64,000 nt of DNA from Gemmatimonas sp. (GCF_031426495.1 NZ_JANPLK010000077.1:135617-199616); one strand, 5' to 3'. Positions 1 to 9,248 are shown, counted from the first letter of the stretch. Program-made: numbers and translations. Notes: generated by a model from the letters alone, not told the origin.

Positions 1-2773
1 AGTCCGCTTCCGTCGTGCCATCCGACGCCAGGCGCGGATCTATACGCACGCGCATCGGCGTCGACTTCGTGATGCCGCCCGCCGTCACCTTCACCGTGTA
101 CTGACCCGGCGGGGCGCCGAGCCCGTTGGCATACTGCGTGCCCCACACAAAGCGGTTCATACCGGCGTTCTTGGTCACCAGATTGATCGTCGGCGCGACC
201 AACGTCGCACGTGCGCCGCGGCCCGCCATCATCGCTTCGTCGGGGTCATCGTCGCCACCAAAGCGGCGAGCCGGCGCCGCCTGCGGAATCACACCGCTCT
301 TGTAGCTGTTCACCACCTTGCCCGCGGCATCGAGAATGTCGATGCGCACGGTGTCACCCGGCGCGTTCACCAGGAAGTAATCCACCGACGGTCCGAGCAA
401 GGCCGGCGTGGTCGCCGTACGATAGCCGTCACGCGTCTTGAAGAGCGCGAACGACTCGCTCTGGGTGGTCGGACCGATCTGTTGCAGCGCCGAGATGTTG
501 TCCATGATCCACGCCGCACGCCCCTGCGTAGCAATCACGAGATCGCCGCGGTGGACGCGAATGTCGTTGATCGGGATCTGCGGCATGTTCAGGTTGAACG
601 GCTGCCAATGGCCGCCGTTATCGAACGAGATGTACAGACCGAACTCGGTGCCGGCATACAACAGTCCTTCACGCACGGGATCTTCGCGCACCACACGCGT
701 CGGCGCATCGGCGGGAATTCCGTTCGTGCCGTCGGTGAGCAGCTTCCACGTGGCGCCGTAATCGTTCGTGAGATAGATGTACGGCTTGTAGTCGCCCAGC
801 AGATAGCGATAGGTCGCGTAGTAGGCCGATCCCTTGCGATGCGGCGACGCTTCGACCCACGCCACACGGCCGCCGTCTTCGAGTCCCTTCGGCGTGACGC
901 GCTTCCACGTCTTGCCATCGTCACGCGTGACCGAGAACGGACCGTCGTTCGAGCCGGTCCAGATCACGCCCTTCTCGAGAAACGACTCGGTGATCGCGTA
1001 CAGCGTGCTGTAGAACTCTTCACCCGTCACGTCGCGCGTGATCGGCTCGCCGCTGCCGCCCTGACAGCACTTCGGGAACCACGTGAGATCGGGGGAGATC
1101 TTCTCCCACGTCGCACCGTTGTTGCGCGTGCGGTGCAGATACTGGGAGCCATAGTACAAGACCTTCGGATCGTGCGGCGACAGCGCCATCGGCGTCGTGC
1201 GCTGCATGCGATACATCAGATCGCCGCCGTCGTTGCCGTACAATGACTGCGCGCCGATCCAGTAGTTCTTCGTCACGCCGGCTTCCAGGTTCATCACCGC
1301 ATACTGCCCCTTGCAGTTGCCATGCACGAGGTTCTTGTCGCCCGGATGCGGAATGATCGGGCCGGTTTCGCAGCCGGGGCCCGTGCGCACCGTGCCCATG
1401 TTGAACACGTCGTTGTTGCTCGGCACGATGTACGTGCTGTTGTCCTGCTGCGCCATGTACAGCTTGTACGGGAACGCGTTGTCCAGCCACACGCCGTAGA
1501 ACTCGGCCGTGGGCTGATTGTCCTGCGTGCTCCACGTCTTGCCGCCGTCCGTCGACACGTTTGCGCCGCCGTCGTTCGACTGGATCATCGTGTTGCTATT
1601 CGCCGGGTTGATCCACATATCGTGGTTGTCCCCGTGCGGCGTGCGGAACGGCGTGACGGTCTTTCCGCCATCCGCGCTCTTGTACAGCGCCTCCGCACCG
1701 CCGTACACCACGTCGGCGTTGGACGGGTCCGCATTCAGCGTAGTGTAGTAGAACGGACGCGTGATCAGTCCCGGCGTGCTGTTCATGAGCGCCCAGCTCG
1801 CACCGGCATCATCGGAGCGATACAGACCGCCGCCCGGCATGGCCTCCACGAGCGCATAGATCCGCTTCGGATTGGCCGCCGTGACCGCCAGGTTGCCCTT
1901 GCCGGTGATCTGATTCGGCAGGCCGCCCACGATCTTGACGAAGGTATCGCCGCCGTCGACGCTCTTGTAAAAACCGCCTTCACGCGATCCGGAGATGATC
2001 GACCACGGCTTGCGCTCGATACGGTTCATCCACGCAAAGACAATATTCGGATCGCCGGGCTGCAGTTCGACATCCATCGCGCCCGTGCTGTCGCTCACGA
2101 ACAGCGTCTTCTTCCACGACTTGCCGCCGTCGGTGGTCTTGAACACGCCACGCTCGTTGTTCGGCTTGAAGATGTCGCCGTAGGCCGCGACCCAGACGAT
2201 GTCCGGGTTGGTCGGATGAATGCGCACCGCACCGATCTGTCCGGCGTTGTACAGGCCGGTAAACTGCCACGTCGCGCCGTTGTCGACGCTCTTGTACACG
2301 CCGCGGCCGGTGGAGACGTTGCTGCGCACGCCGTCCGAGCCGGTGCCGACGTAGATGATGTTCGGGTTCGATTCCGCCACCGCGATCGAACCGATCGATC
2401 CGAGTGGGATCTTGTTGTCGGTGATGAAATCCCACGACTCACCACCGTTCATGGTGCGCATCACGCCGCCACTGGCGATACCCGCGTAGAAGGTGCGCGG
2501 CTGCGACGGCACACCGGTCACCGACGTGACGCGACCACCGCGCGAATGACCCACGAGGCGGTAGCTGAGCCCCTTGAACAGCGCGGGGTCGGCGGCGGCC
2601 ATCATCGGTGCCGAGGGCGCCTTGACAGCGGCGCGGGCCGGAGCGGCAGCCGGCTTGGCCTGAGCTCCAACCGAGAGCCCCAGCGGAAGCGTGGCGCAGG
2701 CGGCCGAAATCGAGAGGAAGAGTGTACGGCGAATCATCTCAGGAAGCTTGAGGAGGGGCGGGACGGAGGCCAT
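1..2773 (-). CDS. BNR/sortilin-type beta-propeller secreted protein, C-terminus beyond window
   Basis: The reading frame is open from the start codon to the window edge (at least 924 residues), so the C-terminal end is missing. The N-terminus has a signal peptide: an Arg-Arg pair, a hydrophobic stretch and an AQA-like cleavage site. About ten BNR/Asp-box-like units follow (forms such as DGGKSWKK, NNGATWEK, DDGKTWKR), typical of VPS10/sortilin-like and sialidase-like propellers annotated as glycosyl hydrolases in Gemmatimonadota and Acidobacteria. The catalytic activity of these proteins is not established. The region after about residue 800 looks like a beta-sandwich tail. I chose the ATG at 2771-2773 because TAGCTT ends five bases upstream, which would give a leaderless mRNA. 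The in-frame ATG at 2735-2737 is the alternative and leaves a more classical signal peptide. Confidence 0.8.
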   Translation of the reverse strand, partial: MASVPPLLKLPEMIRRTLFLSISAACATLPLGLSVGAQAKPAAAPARAAVKAPSAPMMAAADPALFKGLSYRLVGHSRGGRVTSVTGVPSQPRTFYAGIASGGVMRTMNGGESWDFITDNKIPLGSIGSIAVAESNPNIIYVGTGSDGVRSNVSTGRGVYKSVDNGATWQFTGLYNAGQIGAVRIHPTNPDIVWVAAYGDIFKPNNERGVFKTTDGGKSWKKTLFVSDSTGAMDVELQPGDPNIVFAWMNRIERKPWSIISGSREGGFYKSVDGGDTFVKIVGGLPNQITGKGNLAVTAANPKRIYALVEAMPGGGLYRSDDAGASWALMNSTPGLITRPFYYTTLNADPSNADVVYGGAEALYKSADGGKTVTPFRTPHGDNHDMWINPANSNTMIQSNDGGANVSTDGGKTWSTQDNQPTAEFYGVWLDNAFPYKLYMAQQDNSTYIVPSNNDVFNMGTVRTGPGCETGPIIPHPGDKNLVHGNCKGQYAVMNLEAGVTKNYWIGAQSLYGNDGGDLMYRMQRTTPMALSPHDPKVLYYGSQYLHRTRNNGATWEKISPDLTWFPKCCQGGSGEPITRDVTGEEFYSTLYAITESFLEKGVIWTGSNDGPFSVTRDDGKTWKRVTPKGLEDGGRVAWVEASPHRKGSAYYATYRYLLGDYKPYIYLTNDYGATWKLLTDGTNGIPADAPTRVVREDPVREGLLYAGTEFGLYISFDNGGHWQPFNLNMPQIPINDIRVHRGDLVIATQGRAAWIMDNISALQQIGPTTQSESFALFKTRDGYRTATTPALLGPSVDYFLVNAPGDTVRIDILDAAGKVVNSYKSGVIPQAAPARRFGGDDDPDEAMMAGRGARATLVAPTINLVTKNAGMNRFVWGTQYANGLGAPPGQYTVKVTAGGITKSTPMRVRIDPRLASDGTTEAD

Positions 2774-2778
2774 CAGAA

Positions 2779-2784
2779 AAGCTA
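2779..2784 (-). promoter_or_regulatory. TAGCTT -10 element, putative leaderless promoter
   Basis: TAGCTT reads on the minus strand and ends five bases before an in-frame ATG. It matches the TAGNTT-N5-7-ATG arrangement seen upstream of several other genes here. No clear -35 element is visible. This is an inference from sequence alone. Confidence 0.4.
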
Positions 2785-2823
2785 CGCCCAGCGACGGCAG
2801 ACGTTGAGGGGTGGAGCGGTTGA

Positions 2824-4449
2824 TCACGCGGGACGAAGCATCTGTCCAGCGCCGGCCGACGGCCGTTTTCCGTCGCGGACCGAGATCACGCCGTTCACCA
2901 CCACGGCGGCCACCCCCAGGGGATACTGGAAGGGGTTGGCGAACGTCGCGGTATCGGCCACGGCGGGAGCGTCGAACACCACCACGTCGCCCGCGAGTCC
3001 CGGCGACAGGCGACCCCGATCGTCCAGATGCACCCGGGCCGCGGGCACTGCCGTCATCTTGCGGATCGCGCTCGCCAGCGAGAGCGCCTTCCGCTCGCGC
3101 ACGTAACGGTTGAGGACGCGGGGGAAGGTACCGGCGCCGCGCGGATGCGGGCTGCCGCGCCGGGTCGGCCCGTCGATCGCGAAGGCCCCACCGTCGGAGC
3201 AGACCATGCTGAACTCATGCGCCAGCAAGCGATCGATCGTGTCCTCGCTCATGGCGAAGCCGAGCATGCCCACGTCGGCGCGGTTGCGCTCGAGCAGCCC
3301 GACCGCGGCCGCGTACGGATCGAGCGATTTGGCTGCCGCGTACGCGCCCATGCGCTTGCCCTCCGCGTCGCGGTCCACCGCTTCGGCCACGCGGGAGATC
3401 TGCACGTTTTCCCAGCCGCCGATGAGCTCCACTTTGGCCAACGCTTCGGTGCGAATGCGCGGCGCAACCGTGTCGTCTTTCAGCCGCGCCAGAAAGGCGG
3501 TGGTCCCACCGTCGCGACTCCACACCGGGAACAGATTGGTGAGTCCCGTGGAATAGGCCTCGTACGGATACACGTCGAACTGCACATCGATACCAGCCGC
3601 GCGCGCCGTCGCGATGCGTGCCAACGCCATGTCCAGCTTCGGCCAGTTGCGCGTGCCCTGCATCTTCAAATGCGAGATCTGCAACGGGCACCCGGCCCCG
3701 CGCGCCACGGCAATCGACTCGTCGATCGAATCGAGTACGCGGTCATCTTCGTTGCGCATGTGCGTGGCGTACGGCAACCGCTTCGCCGCCAACGGGCGAC
3801 AGAGCGCAATCAACTCCTCGGCACTCGCGAACGCACCCGGTGTGTACTCGAGGCCCGTCGAGGCGCCGCAGGCGCCAGCGGCAATGGCCTGCTCCACCAT
3901 GCGCACCATCCGCTGCAACTCGTCGGCGGAGGCTTTGCGATCGTCGTCGCCTACCACGGCGCCGCGCACGCTGCCCAGACCGATCATGGCCGCCACGTTC
4001 ACCGCCGGGCGCGCCGCTTCGAGCGCGGCCGCCCACGCCGCAAAGCTGCGCGCGCCATCACCCTGGAATCGCGAACTCCCATCGGCTCCGGCCACGATGG
4101 TCGTGATCCCCTGACGCACCACCGACTCGGCGCGCGGGTCTTCCAACAACGAGCCGTCGCCATGCGAGTGGATATCCACGAAGCCCGGCGCCACCGCGAG
4201 TCCGCGCGCGTCGATCTCTTCCTCGCCAGCGCCCACGATGCGTGGCGCGATCTCGACGATGCGCCCCGCACTGATCGCCAGATCGGCGATGCGCGGTTCA
4301 CCACCACTGCCGTCGAAGATGGTGCCACCGCGAATCACCAGATCATGCGCCGGACGCCCCGGTCGCACGTTGATCCCGAAGCGACTGTTGCTCGTCGCTG
4401 CGGCCGCGACGAGTCCTACCGTCTGTAAGAACTCCCGACGGTCACTCAT
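2824..4449 (-). CDS. D-aminoacylase-family amidohydrolase with Tat signal
   Basis: This 541-residue protein belongs to the amidohydrolase superfamily, N-acyl-D-amino-acid deacylase branch, which removes acyl groups from N-acyl-D-amino acids. The N-terminus carries a twin-arginine motif (DRREFLQ, residues 3-9) before a hydrophobic stretch, so export of the folded, metal-loaded enzyme is likely. The HxH metal motif is intact (VDIHSHGD, His94 and His96). Later metal-ligand segments are also visible (THMRNEDD, ISHLKMQG, CSDGGAF). The Cys ligand of characterised D-aminoacylases is not at the usual place, where the sequence reads AGADGSS. Its start codon overlaps the stop of the upstream amidohydrolase as ATGA, so the two are translationally coupled. 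The substrate is not determined by sequence; other N-acyl-amino-acid or dipeptide substrates are possible. Confidence 0.85.
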   Translation of the reverse strand: MSDRREFLQTVGLVAAAATSNSRFGINVRPGRPAHDLVIRGGTIFDGSGGEPRIADLAISAGRIVEIAPRIVGAGEEEIDARGLAVAPGFVDIHSHGDGSLLEDPRAESVVRQGITTIVAGADGSSRFQGDGARSFAAWAAALEAARPAVNVAAMIGLGSVRGAVVGDDDRKASADELQRMVRMVEQAIAAGACGASTGLEYTPGAFASAEELIALCRPLAAKRLPYATHMRNEDDRVLDSIDESIAVARGAGCPLQISHLKMQGTRNWPKLDMALARIATARAAGIDVQFDVYPYEAYSTGLTNLFPVWSRDGGTTAFLARLKDDTVAPRIRTEALAKVELIGGWENVQISRVAEAVDRDAEGKRMGAYAAAKSLDPYAAAVGLLERNRADVGMLGFAMSEDTIDRLLAHEFSMVCSDGGAFAIDGPTRRGSPHPRGAGTFPRVLNRYVRERKALSLASAIRKMTAVPAARVHLDDRGRLSPGLAGDVVVFDAPAVADTATFANPFQYPLGVAAVVVNGVISVRDGKRPSAGAGQMLRPA

Positions 4450-6131
4450 CGCTTGGCTCCCGCGCCGAGCACCACACGTCCCGGCTTCGCGCCGGTATGC
4501 TCTCCATCTTTCAGCACCTGCACGCCGTTCACGAACACGTGCCGCATGCCGCTCGCGTACTGATGCGGCTGTTCAAACGTCGCGTTGTCGCGAATGGTTG
4601 CAGGATCGAACAGCACCACGTCGGCGAAGTAGCCTGGCTTGAGCAGACCACGGCGGGCGAGCCGAAGATTGCCTGCGGGCAGCGCCGACATGCGTCGCAC
4701 CGCCTCCTGCAGCGTGAGCACCTTTTCGTCCCGCGTGTACTTGCCCAGCACGCGGGCGAAGCTGCCGTACGCCCGCGGATGCGGACTGCTCTTCAGGAAC
4801 TTGCCTTCCGACGCCAGTGACCCGGCATCGGAGCCAATGCTCACCCAGGGCTTCTTCAACTCTTTCACAATGTTGTCTTCGTCGATGATGAAGTAGATCG
4901 TGCCGACACGTGTGCCATCCTTCACCACCAAGTCCATCGCCGTCTCTTCCGGCGTGGCGTTCCGTAGCTTCGCGACGGCGGCGAGGGTCATGCCCGTGTA
5001 CTGCTTGAGCGAGTCCGCTTTGAAGCCCGAAAGCACCACGCGCTCCGGCGAGCCCGCCGCCAGCAGCAGGCTCTCCCATTTGTCGGTCGGCGTGCGCATT
5101 TCCTGCGCGACTTTCTTGCGCGTGGCGGGGTCCTGCAAGCGTTTCGCCCACGCTGCATAGCCGCCCTCCTGCACCCATGGCGGCATTGCCGCGTCGAGTC
5201 CCGTCGCACCCGCCGTGTATGGATAAATGTCGGCCGTGATCTCGAGCCCTTCGGCACGAGCGGCTTCGATGCGCGCGAGCACCTTGTCCATCTTTGGCCA
5301 GCTGCTCTCACCCGCCGCCTTCAGGTGATAAATCTCCGCGCGCACACCGGCTTCGCGGGCGATGGTGATCAGCTCTTCGACCGCTTCTTCCAGACGCGCC
5401 CCCTCGCTGCGCATGTGCGAGATGTACATGCCGCCGAAGGGCGCGGCGGCCTTCATGAGCGCCACCAACTCCGGCGTCTTCGCATAGAACGCCGGTGCGT
5501 AGATCAAGCTTGATCCCACGCCCAGCGCTCCTTCTTCCATCGCCGTGCGCACCTCGGCCTGCATCGCCTCCAGCTCCGCGGCCGTCGGCGCGCGATCATC
5601 CCAGCCCACGTGATTGATTCGCACCGTCGTGGCACCGATGAATGACGCGATGTTCGTGCTGATCCCCTTCTTGACCAGCGAATCCTGATAGCCACGCAGC
5701 GTGCGCCAGGTGATTGGGAAGGTGATGTCCCCCTGCTGCGACAGCATGTCGGCGCGCAGCGTATCCGACAGCGGCCCCATCGAGTCGCCTTCACCCATCA
5801 CCTCGAGCGTGACGCCCTGACGGATATCGCTCTGGCTCCGTCCGTCTTCGATGAGCGATTCGGTGGCCCAGCTCAGCATGTTGATGAAGCCGGGGGCGAC
5901 CGCGAGTCCGTCGGCCTTTACCTCCAGCCGCCCGACCCCGCTCACCGTGCCCACGGCCACGATGGAATCGCCGCGAATGGCCACATCGCCTGTGATCGGC
6001 GCGCCGCCGGAACCGTCGTACACGGTCCCTCCGCGAATGACCACGTCATAATCCTTGGGCGCGGCGCAGGCGGCCATGGCCAGTAGCGCAGCCACGCGAA
6101 AGACGGAGTGGTAGCGGACGAAGCGATTCAT
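4446..6131 (-). CDS. D-aminoacylase-like lipoprotein amidohydrolase lacking the HxH motif
   Basis: This protein of about 561 residues is paralogous to the downstream amidohydrolase. The ATG at 6129-6131 gives a lipoprotein signal with the acceptor Cys at residue 22 (AMAAC), so I prefer it over a GTG 33 bases further upstream. The fold is clear: the N-terminal VIRGGTVYDGSGG strand, SHMRSEG, YHLKAAG and SDAGS segments. However, the position of the HxH metal motif reads FINMLSWA, with Leu86 and Trp88 in place of both histidines. The loop that carries a bridging ligand in relatives contains Glu114 (MGEGDS). The enzyme may therefore work with a single metal or have a changed activity. It is the first gene of a two-gene operon and would be lipid-anchored, while its partner is a Tat substrate. 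Confidence 0.8.
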   Translation of the reverse strand: MNRFVRYHSVFRVAALLAMAACAAPKDYDVVIRGGTVYDGSGGAPITGDVAIRGDSIVAVGTVSGVGRLEVKADGLAVAPGFINMLSWATESLIEDGRSQSDIRQGVTLEVMGEGDSMGPLSDTLRADMLSQQGDITFPITWRTLRGYQDSLVKKGISTNIASFIGATTVRINHVGWDDRAPTAAELEAMQAEVRTAMEEGALGVGSSLIYAPAFYAKTPELVALMKAAAPFGGMYISHMRSEGARLEEAVEELITIAREAGVRAEIYHLKAAGESSWPKMDKVLARIEAARAEGLEITADIYPYTAGATGLDAAMPPWVQEGGYAAWAKRLQDPATRKKVAQEMRTPTDKWESLLLAAGSPERVVLSGFKADSLKQYTGMTLAAVAKLRNATPEETAMDLVVKDGTRVGTIYFIIDEDNIVKELKKPWVSIGSDAGSLASEGKFLKSSPHPRAYGSFARVLGKYTRDEKVLTLQEAVRRMSALPAGNLRLARRGLLKPGYFADVVLFDPATIRDNATFEQPHQYASGMRHVFVNGVQVLKDGEHTGAKPGRVVLGAGAKR

Positions 6132-6210
6132 ACGGGGGCGAGTGGAATGTTGGCGGGACGGCACCGTTGAGCCGGGCCGCTCGACGAGGCCTTCACGAGG
6201 GAGGTTACGC

Positions 6211-6266
6211 GTTCCCGAGGGCTTCCGGAACTACCGACGCCATCGGGAGGCGTTCCCTCCAGGAAC
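6211..6266. promoter_or_regulatory. Two GTTCC...GGAAC inverted repeats in a divergent promoter region
   Basis: GTTCC at 6211 pairs with GGAAC at 6227-6231, and GTTCC at 6252 pairs with GGAAC at 6262-6266. Both lie between the amidohydrolase operon and the SulP gene. A possible -10 (TATGTA, about 6281-6286) follows for the plus strand. They could be operator half-sites, but no regulator is identified. Confidence 0.25.
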
Positions 6267-6344
6267 CCAACGGCGCAGGTTATGTATGTACACCGCCTCC
6301 ACGTTGAGAATTTCTGCCAGACCCCCGCCCCTGAATCCTGACGC

Positions 6345-7958
6345 ATGATGGGAACGCAAACGATCGCTCCACCCGGCGCCGCTCTTGATGTTCGCAGCGT
6401 CGCGCGAACGCGCCTGTTCGACACATGGCGAGATGACGTGCCCGCCGGCATCGTCGTATTCCTCGTCGCGCTGCCCCTCTGCCTCGGCATCGCCGTCGCG
6501 TCCGGCGCCCCACTCATCTCCGGCGTCGTCGCCGGTGTCGTGGGTGGCCTCGTCGTCGGTGCGCTCTCCGGGTCGTCGCTGATGGTGAGCGGCCCGGCCG
6601 CCGGTTTGACCCCCGTCGTGCTGCTGGGAATCCAGCAAGTCGGCGGCTTCGAACGCCTGCTCCCCGCCGTCATTCTCGCCGGCATTCTGCAGCTGCTGCT
6701 AAGCGGCCTGCGGGCCGGCGTCGTCGCGTACTACGTGCCGTCGTCCGTGATCAAGGGCATGCTGGCCGGCATCGGGCTCACGCTCATCCTCAAGCAGCTT
6801 CCACACGCGCTGGGATACGACGGTGACTACGAAGGCGACATGTCGTTCGTGGAATCCTCCGGCTCCACGACGATTGGATCTCTGGCCGAAGCCTTTCAGC
6901 AGATCCAACCGGGCGCCGTGATGGCTGCCCTGCTCGGCGTGGCCGTGATGTTTTGGTGGCCGCGCTCGCCGTTTGCCAAGATCAAACTGCTGCCGGCTCC
7001 CATGGTCGCGGTCGCCGTCGGCGTCGGGCTCAACGAACTATTGCGCGTCGTACTCCCCGACCTCGCCATTCGTGGTACCCATCTGGTGTCACTGCCGGCG
7101 ATCAGTGACGGGAACCTCGCCAGCCAGTTCGCCTTCCCGGACTGGAGCGCATTCTCCAGCCCCAACGTGTGGCAGCTCGCGTTGATCATCGGGCTCGTGG
7201 CCAGCCTCGAATCACTGCTCAGCCTCGAGGCCACGAATAAGCTCGATCCGCTGCGTCGTGACGCGCCGGTGAATCGGGAGCTGTTTGCGCAGGGCATCGG
7301 CAACGTGGTCGCTGGGTTCCTCGGAGGTCTCCCGATCACCGGCGTCATGATCCGCAGCTCGGCCAACGTCGATGCCGGTGCACGTTCCCGTCTGTCCGTC
7401 ATGGTGCACGCGGTACTCTTGCTGGCGGCGGTCCTCGCGCTTGGTTTCGTGTTGAATCGCACACCGTTGGCGGCGATTGCGTCGGTCCTCCTGGTCACGG
7501 GCTTCCGTCTCGCCGCGCCGGCGTTGTGGGGCACCGCCTGGCGGCTTGGCTACAGCCATTTCATCCCGTTCGCCGTCACGATCGCCGCCATTGTCTTCAC
7601 CGATGTGCTGCGCGGCATCGGCGTCGGCCTCGTGGTTGGTATCGCGTTCATCATCATGGAGCACCTGCGCAGTCCCGTGCTGTCGCGGATCAGTCCGCCC
7701 GGCGCTGTGCTCACGCGCTACGCGCTCCCCGAGCAGGTGACGTTCCTCAGTAAGGCCAGCATCGCCCGCGCGTTGAATGCTACGGCGCCGGGCAGTCGTA
7801 TCGAGATCGACGGTCGACGCACGACCCGCTTTGACTACGACGCCCTCGAAGTGCTCTTGCTGTTCCGCGAAACGGCGAAGGCGCGAGACATCGACTACCG
7901 CCTCGTCGGCATTCCTGAAGCTGAGCTGACCCCGGCGCATATGCGCATCATTTCCTGA
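6345..7958 (+). CDS. SulP-family anion (sulfate/bicarbonate) transporter
   Basis: This 537-residue inner-membrane transporter has the SulP architecture: a multi-helix membrane domain from about residue 25 to 430 (AGIVVFLVALPLCLG near the start, GLPITGVMIRSSANV in the middle) and a short STAS-like C-terminal domain from about residue 460. SulP proteins carry sulfate, bicarbonate or organic anions. The beta-carbonic anhydrase gene begins 18 bases downstream. That pairing, known from many bacteria and from SulP-carbonic anhydrase fusions, favours bicarbonate as substrate. The STAS domain is short compared with BicA- or DauA-type members. Two ATG codons sit in tandem at the start; the first is used here. 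Sulfate transport cannot be excluded. Confidence 0.88.
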   Translation: MMGTQTIAPPGAALDVRSVARTRLFDTWRDDVPAGIVVFLVALPLCLGIAVASGAPLISGVVAGVVGGLVVGALSGSSLMVSGPAAGLTPVVLLGIQQVGGFERLLPAVILAGILQLLLSGLRAGVVAYYVPSSVIKGMLAGIGLTLILKQLPHALGYDGDYEGDMSFVESSGSTTIGSLAEAFQQIQPGAVMAALLGVAVMFWWPRSPFAKIKLLPAPMVAVAVGVGLNELLRVVLPDLAIRGTHLVSLPAISDGNLASQFAFPDWSAFSSPNVWQLALIIGLVASLESLLSLEATNKLDPLRRDAPVNRELFAQGIGNVVAGFLGGLPITGVMIRSSANVDAGARSRLSVMVHAVLLLAAVLALGFVLNRTPLAAIASVLLVTGFRLAAPALWGTAWRLGYSHFIPFAVTIAAIVFTDVLRGIGVGLVVGIAFIIMEHLRSPVLSRISPPGAVLTRYALPEQVTFLSKASIARALNATAPGSRIEIDGRRTTRFDYDALEVLLLFRETAKARDIDYRLVGIPEAELTPAHMRIIS

Positions 7959-7976
7959 CGATCCCGAGAACACTTC

Positions 7977-8747
7977 ATGGAAGAATTCCGCCGCATCATC
8001 GAAGGCAATCGTGTCTGGGCTGCCCGGGTCAAAGCCGAAAATCCTGACTTCTTCAGCGAAAGCGCACAGGGACAGCAGCCGTTGTTCCTGTACATCGGCT
8101 GCGCTGACAGTCGCGTGCCGGCCAACTCGATCACGGGGACCAAGCCCGGCGAACTGTTCGTCCATCGCAACATCGCGAATCTCGTGATGCCGAGCGACAT
8201 CAACGCGATGAGCGTGCTGCAGTACGCCGTGGAAGTGCTCGATGTGAAGCACGTCATCGTGACGGGTCACTACGGATGCGGCGGCGTGAAGGCGGCGATG
8301 TCGGACCAGCAGCACGGATTAGTGGACCACTGGCTGGGCCCGATTCGCAACGTGCTGCGCTGGAACAAGGAGGAGCTCGATGCGATCGCCGATCCGCAGG
8401 CGCGCTTCGACCGCCTCGTCGAGCTCAACGTGCTCGAGCAGCTCTATCACTTGTCGGAAACGCCGATCATCCAGCAGGCGTGGGCGCGCGGAAGGCGACC
8501 GTTGTTGCACGGTCTCGTGTACAGCCTGAAGGACGGCATCCTGCACGAACTGGCGACCGGCATCGACTCGCAGGACGCGGCCGATCATCTGGCCGATCGA
8601 CGGCTCTCGGGGGTGGCGGCAGGCCCGCCGCCGATTGGCCGTGTAGCCGCTCCGATCCTCGCCGGCGAATCGCTCGCCGACGAAATTGCGATGCGGGTGA
8701 TTGCCCGGATGTCCGAGGCCTCGGAAAAGCGCCCCCAGTCCCGCTAG
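7977..8747 (+). CDS. Beta-class carbonic anhydrase
   Basis: This 256-residue cytoplasmic enzyme interconverts CO2 and bicarbonate. The zinc ligands and catalytic dyad are all present: Cys42, Asp44 and Arg46 in GCADSR, and His98 and Cys101 in GHYGCGG. The EFRRIIEGNR start and FVHRNIAN segment match the family. The C-terminus extends about 35 residues beyond the usual end. The gene follows the SulP transporter in the same direction, which suggests joint handling of bicarbonate. Its TAG stop codon (8745-8747) forms part of the TAGGTT element in front of the next gene. Confidence 0.93.
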   Translation: MEEFRRIIEGNRVWAARVKAENPDFFSESAQGQQPLFLYIGCADSRVPANSITGTKPGELFVHRNIANLVMPSDINAMSVLQYAVEVLDVKHVIVTGHYGCGGVKAAMSDQQHGLVDHWLGPIRNVLRWNKEELDAIADPQARFDRLVELNVLEQLYHLSETPIIQQAWARGRRPLLHGLVYSLKDGILHELATGIDSQDAADHLADRRLSGVAAGPPPIGRVAAPILAGESLADEIAMRVIARMSEASEKRPQSR

Positions 8748-8750
8748 GTT
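8745..8750 (+). promoter_or_regulatory. TAGGTT -10 element overlapping the carbonic anhydrase stop codon
   Basis: TAGGTT is followed by six bases and then ATG at 8757, the spacing expected for a leaderless start. The first three bases are the stop codon of the preceding gene. If used, the unknown gene downstream has its own transcript as well as read-through. Confidence 0.35.
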
Positions 8751-8756
8751 GCGACC

Positions 8757-9248
8757 ATGGCCAAGTCACCTACTCCCTATCGCGCACTGACGCCCGAGCG
8801 GCGCCTGTCGCTCGTCACGTCCGCCCTCGCCAAGCACAAGGGCGCGCGCACCCTGTACTCGCAGCGTCTCGCCGCCAAGGGCGGCGGGTTCCGCGCCGCC
8901 ACGCTTGTGTCGTGGCCGGTCGACAAGCTCGCCCGCGAATTCGTGCGGCTCAACGCGCAGACACCGCAGGACGAGCTGGAACTGCTACAGCTGCTCTATG
9001 TCGATCTCGAGCCGCAGATCCAGATCACCTTCCTCGAGACCGCCGGCGTGAAGCACGACGCCGGCGTGATCCCGGAAGATCTCGAGCCGCCGTATGCCGA
9101 CGCCGAGGCGGTCGCCCGCGGCGCCGCGGCCGTGCTCACGCAGCACGGAGACGAAGGACGGCACTACCTGCGCACCCTCGTGGTGTACAACCTGCCGTCT
9201 TGGCCGGGGCTCGATACCGAGCTCGAGAAAACAGAAACGGCGAGCTGA
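8757..9248 (+). CDS. Conserved-looking 163-residue protein of unknown function
   Basis: I do not recognise a family. The protein is soluble, without signal peptide or membrane segment. It begins with a basic, helical part (residues 10-60) that includes ERRLSLVTSALAKHKGART, followed by an acidic central part with the segment YVDLEPQIQITF, and ends in an aromatic motif (NLPSWPGLD). Codon use and GC resemble the neighbours, and the gene sits nine bases after the carbonic anhydrase. It may be an accessory to the SulP/carbonic anhydrase pair or an independent gene. Its TGA stop lies inside the loop of the terminator hairpin shared with ffh. Confidence 0.7.
   Translation: MAKSPTPYRALTPERRLSLVTSALAKHKGARTLYSQRLAAKGGGFRAATLVSWPVDKLAREFVRLNAQTPQDELELLQLLYVDLEPQIQITFLETAGVKHDAGVIPEDLEPPYADAEAVARGAAAVLTQHGDEGRHYLRTLVVYNLPSWPGLDTELEKTETAS

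Noticed and set aside
1322..4428. Long plus-strand open frames antisense to the BNR protein and D-aminoacylase genes
   Set aside because: They are shadows of high-GC coding sequence: no start context, no domain, and rich in Arg, His and Ala as antisense frames usually are.
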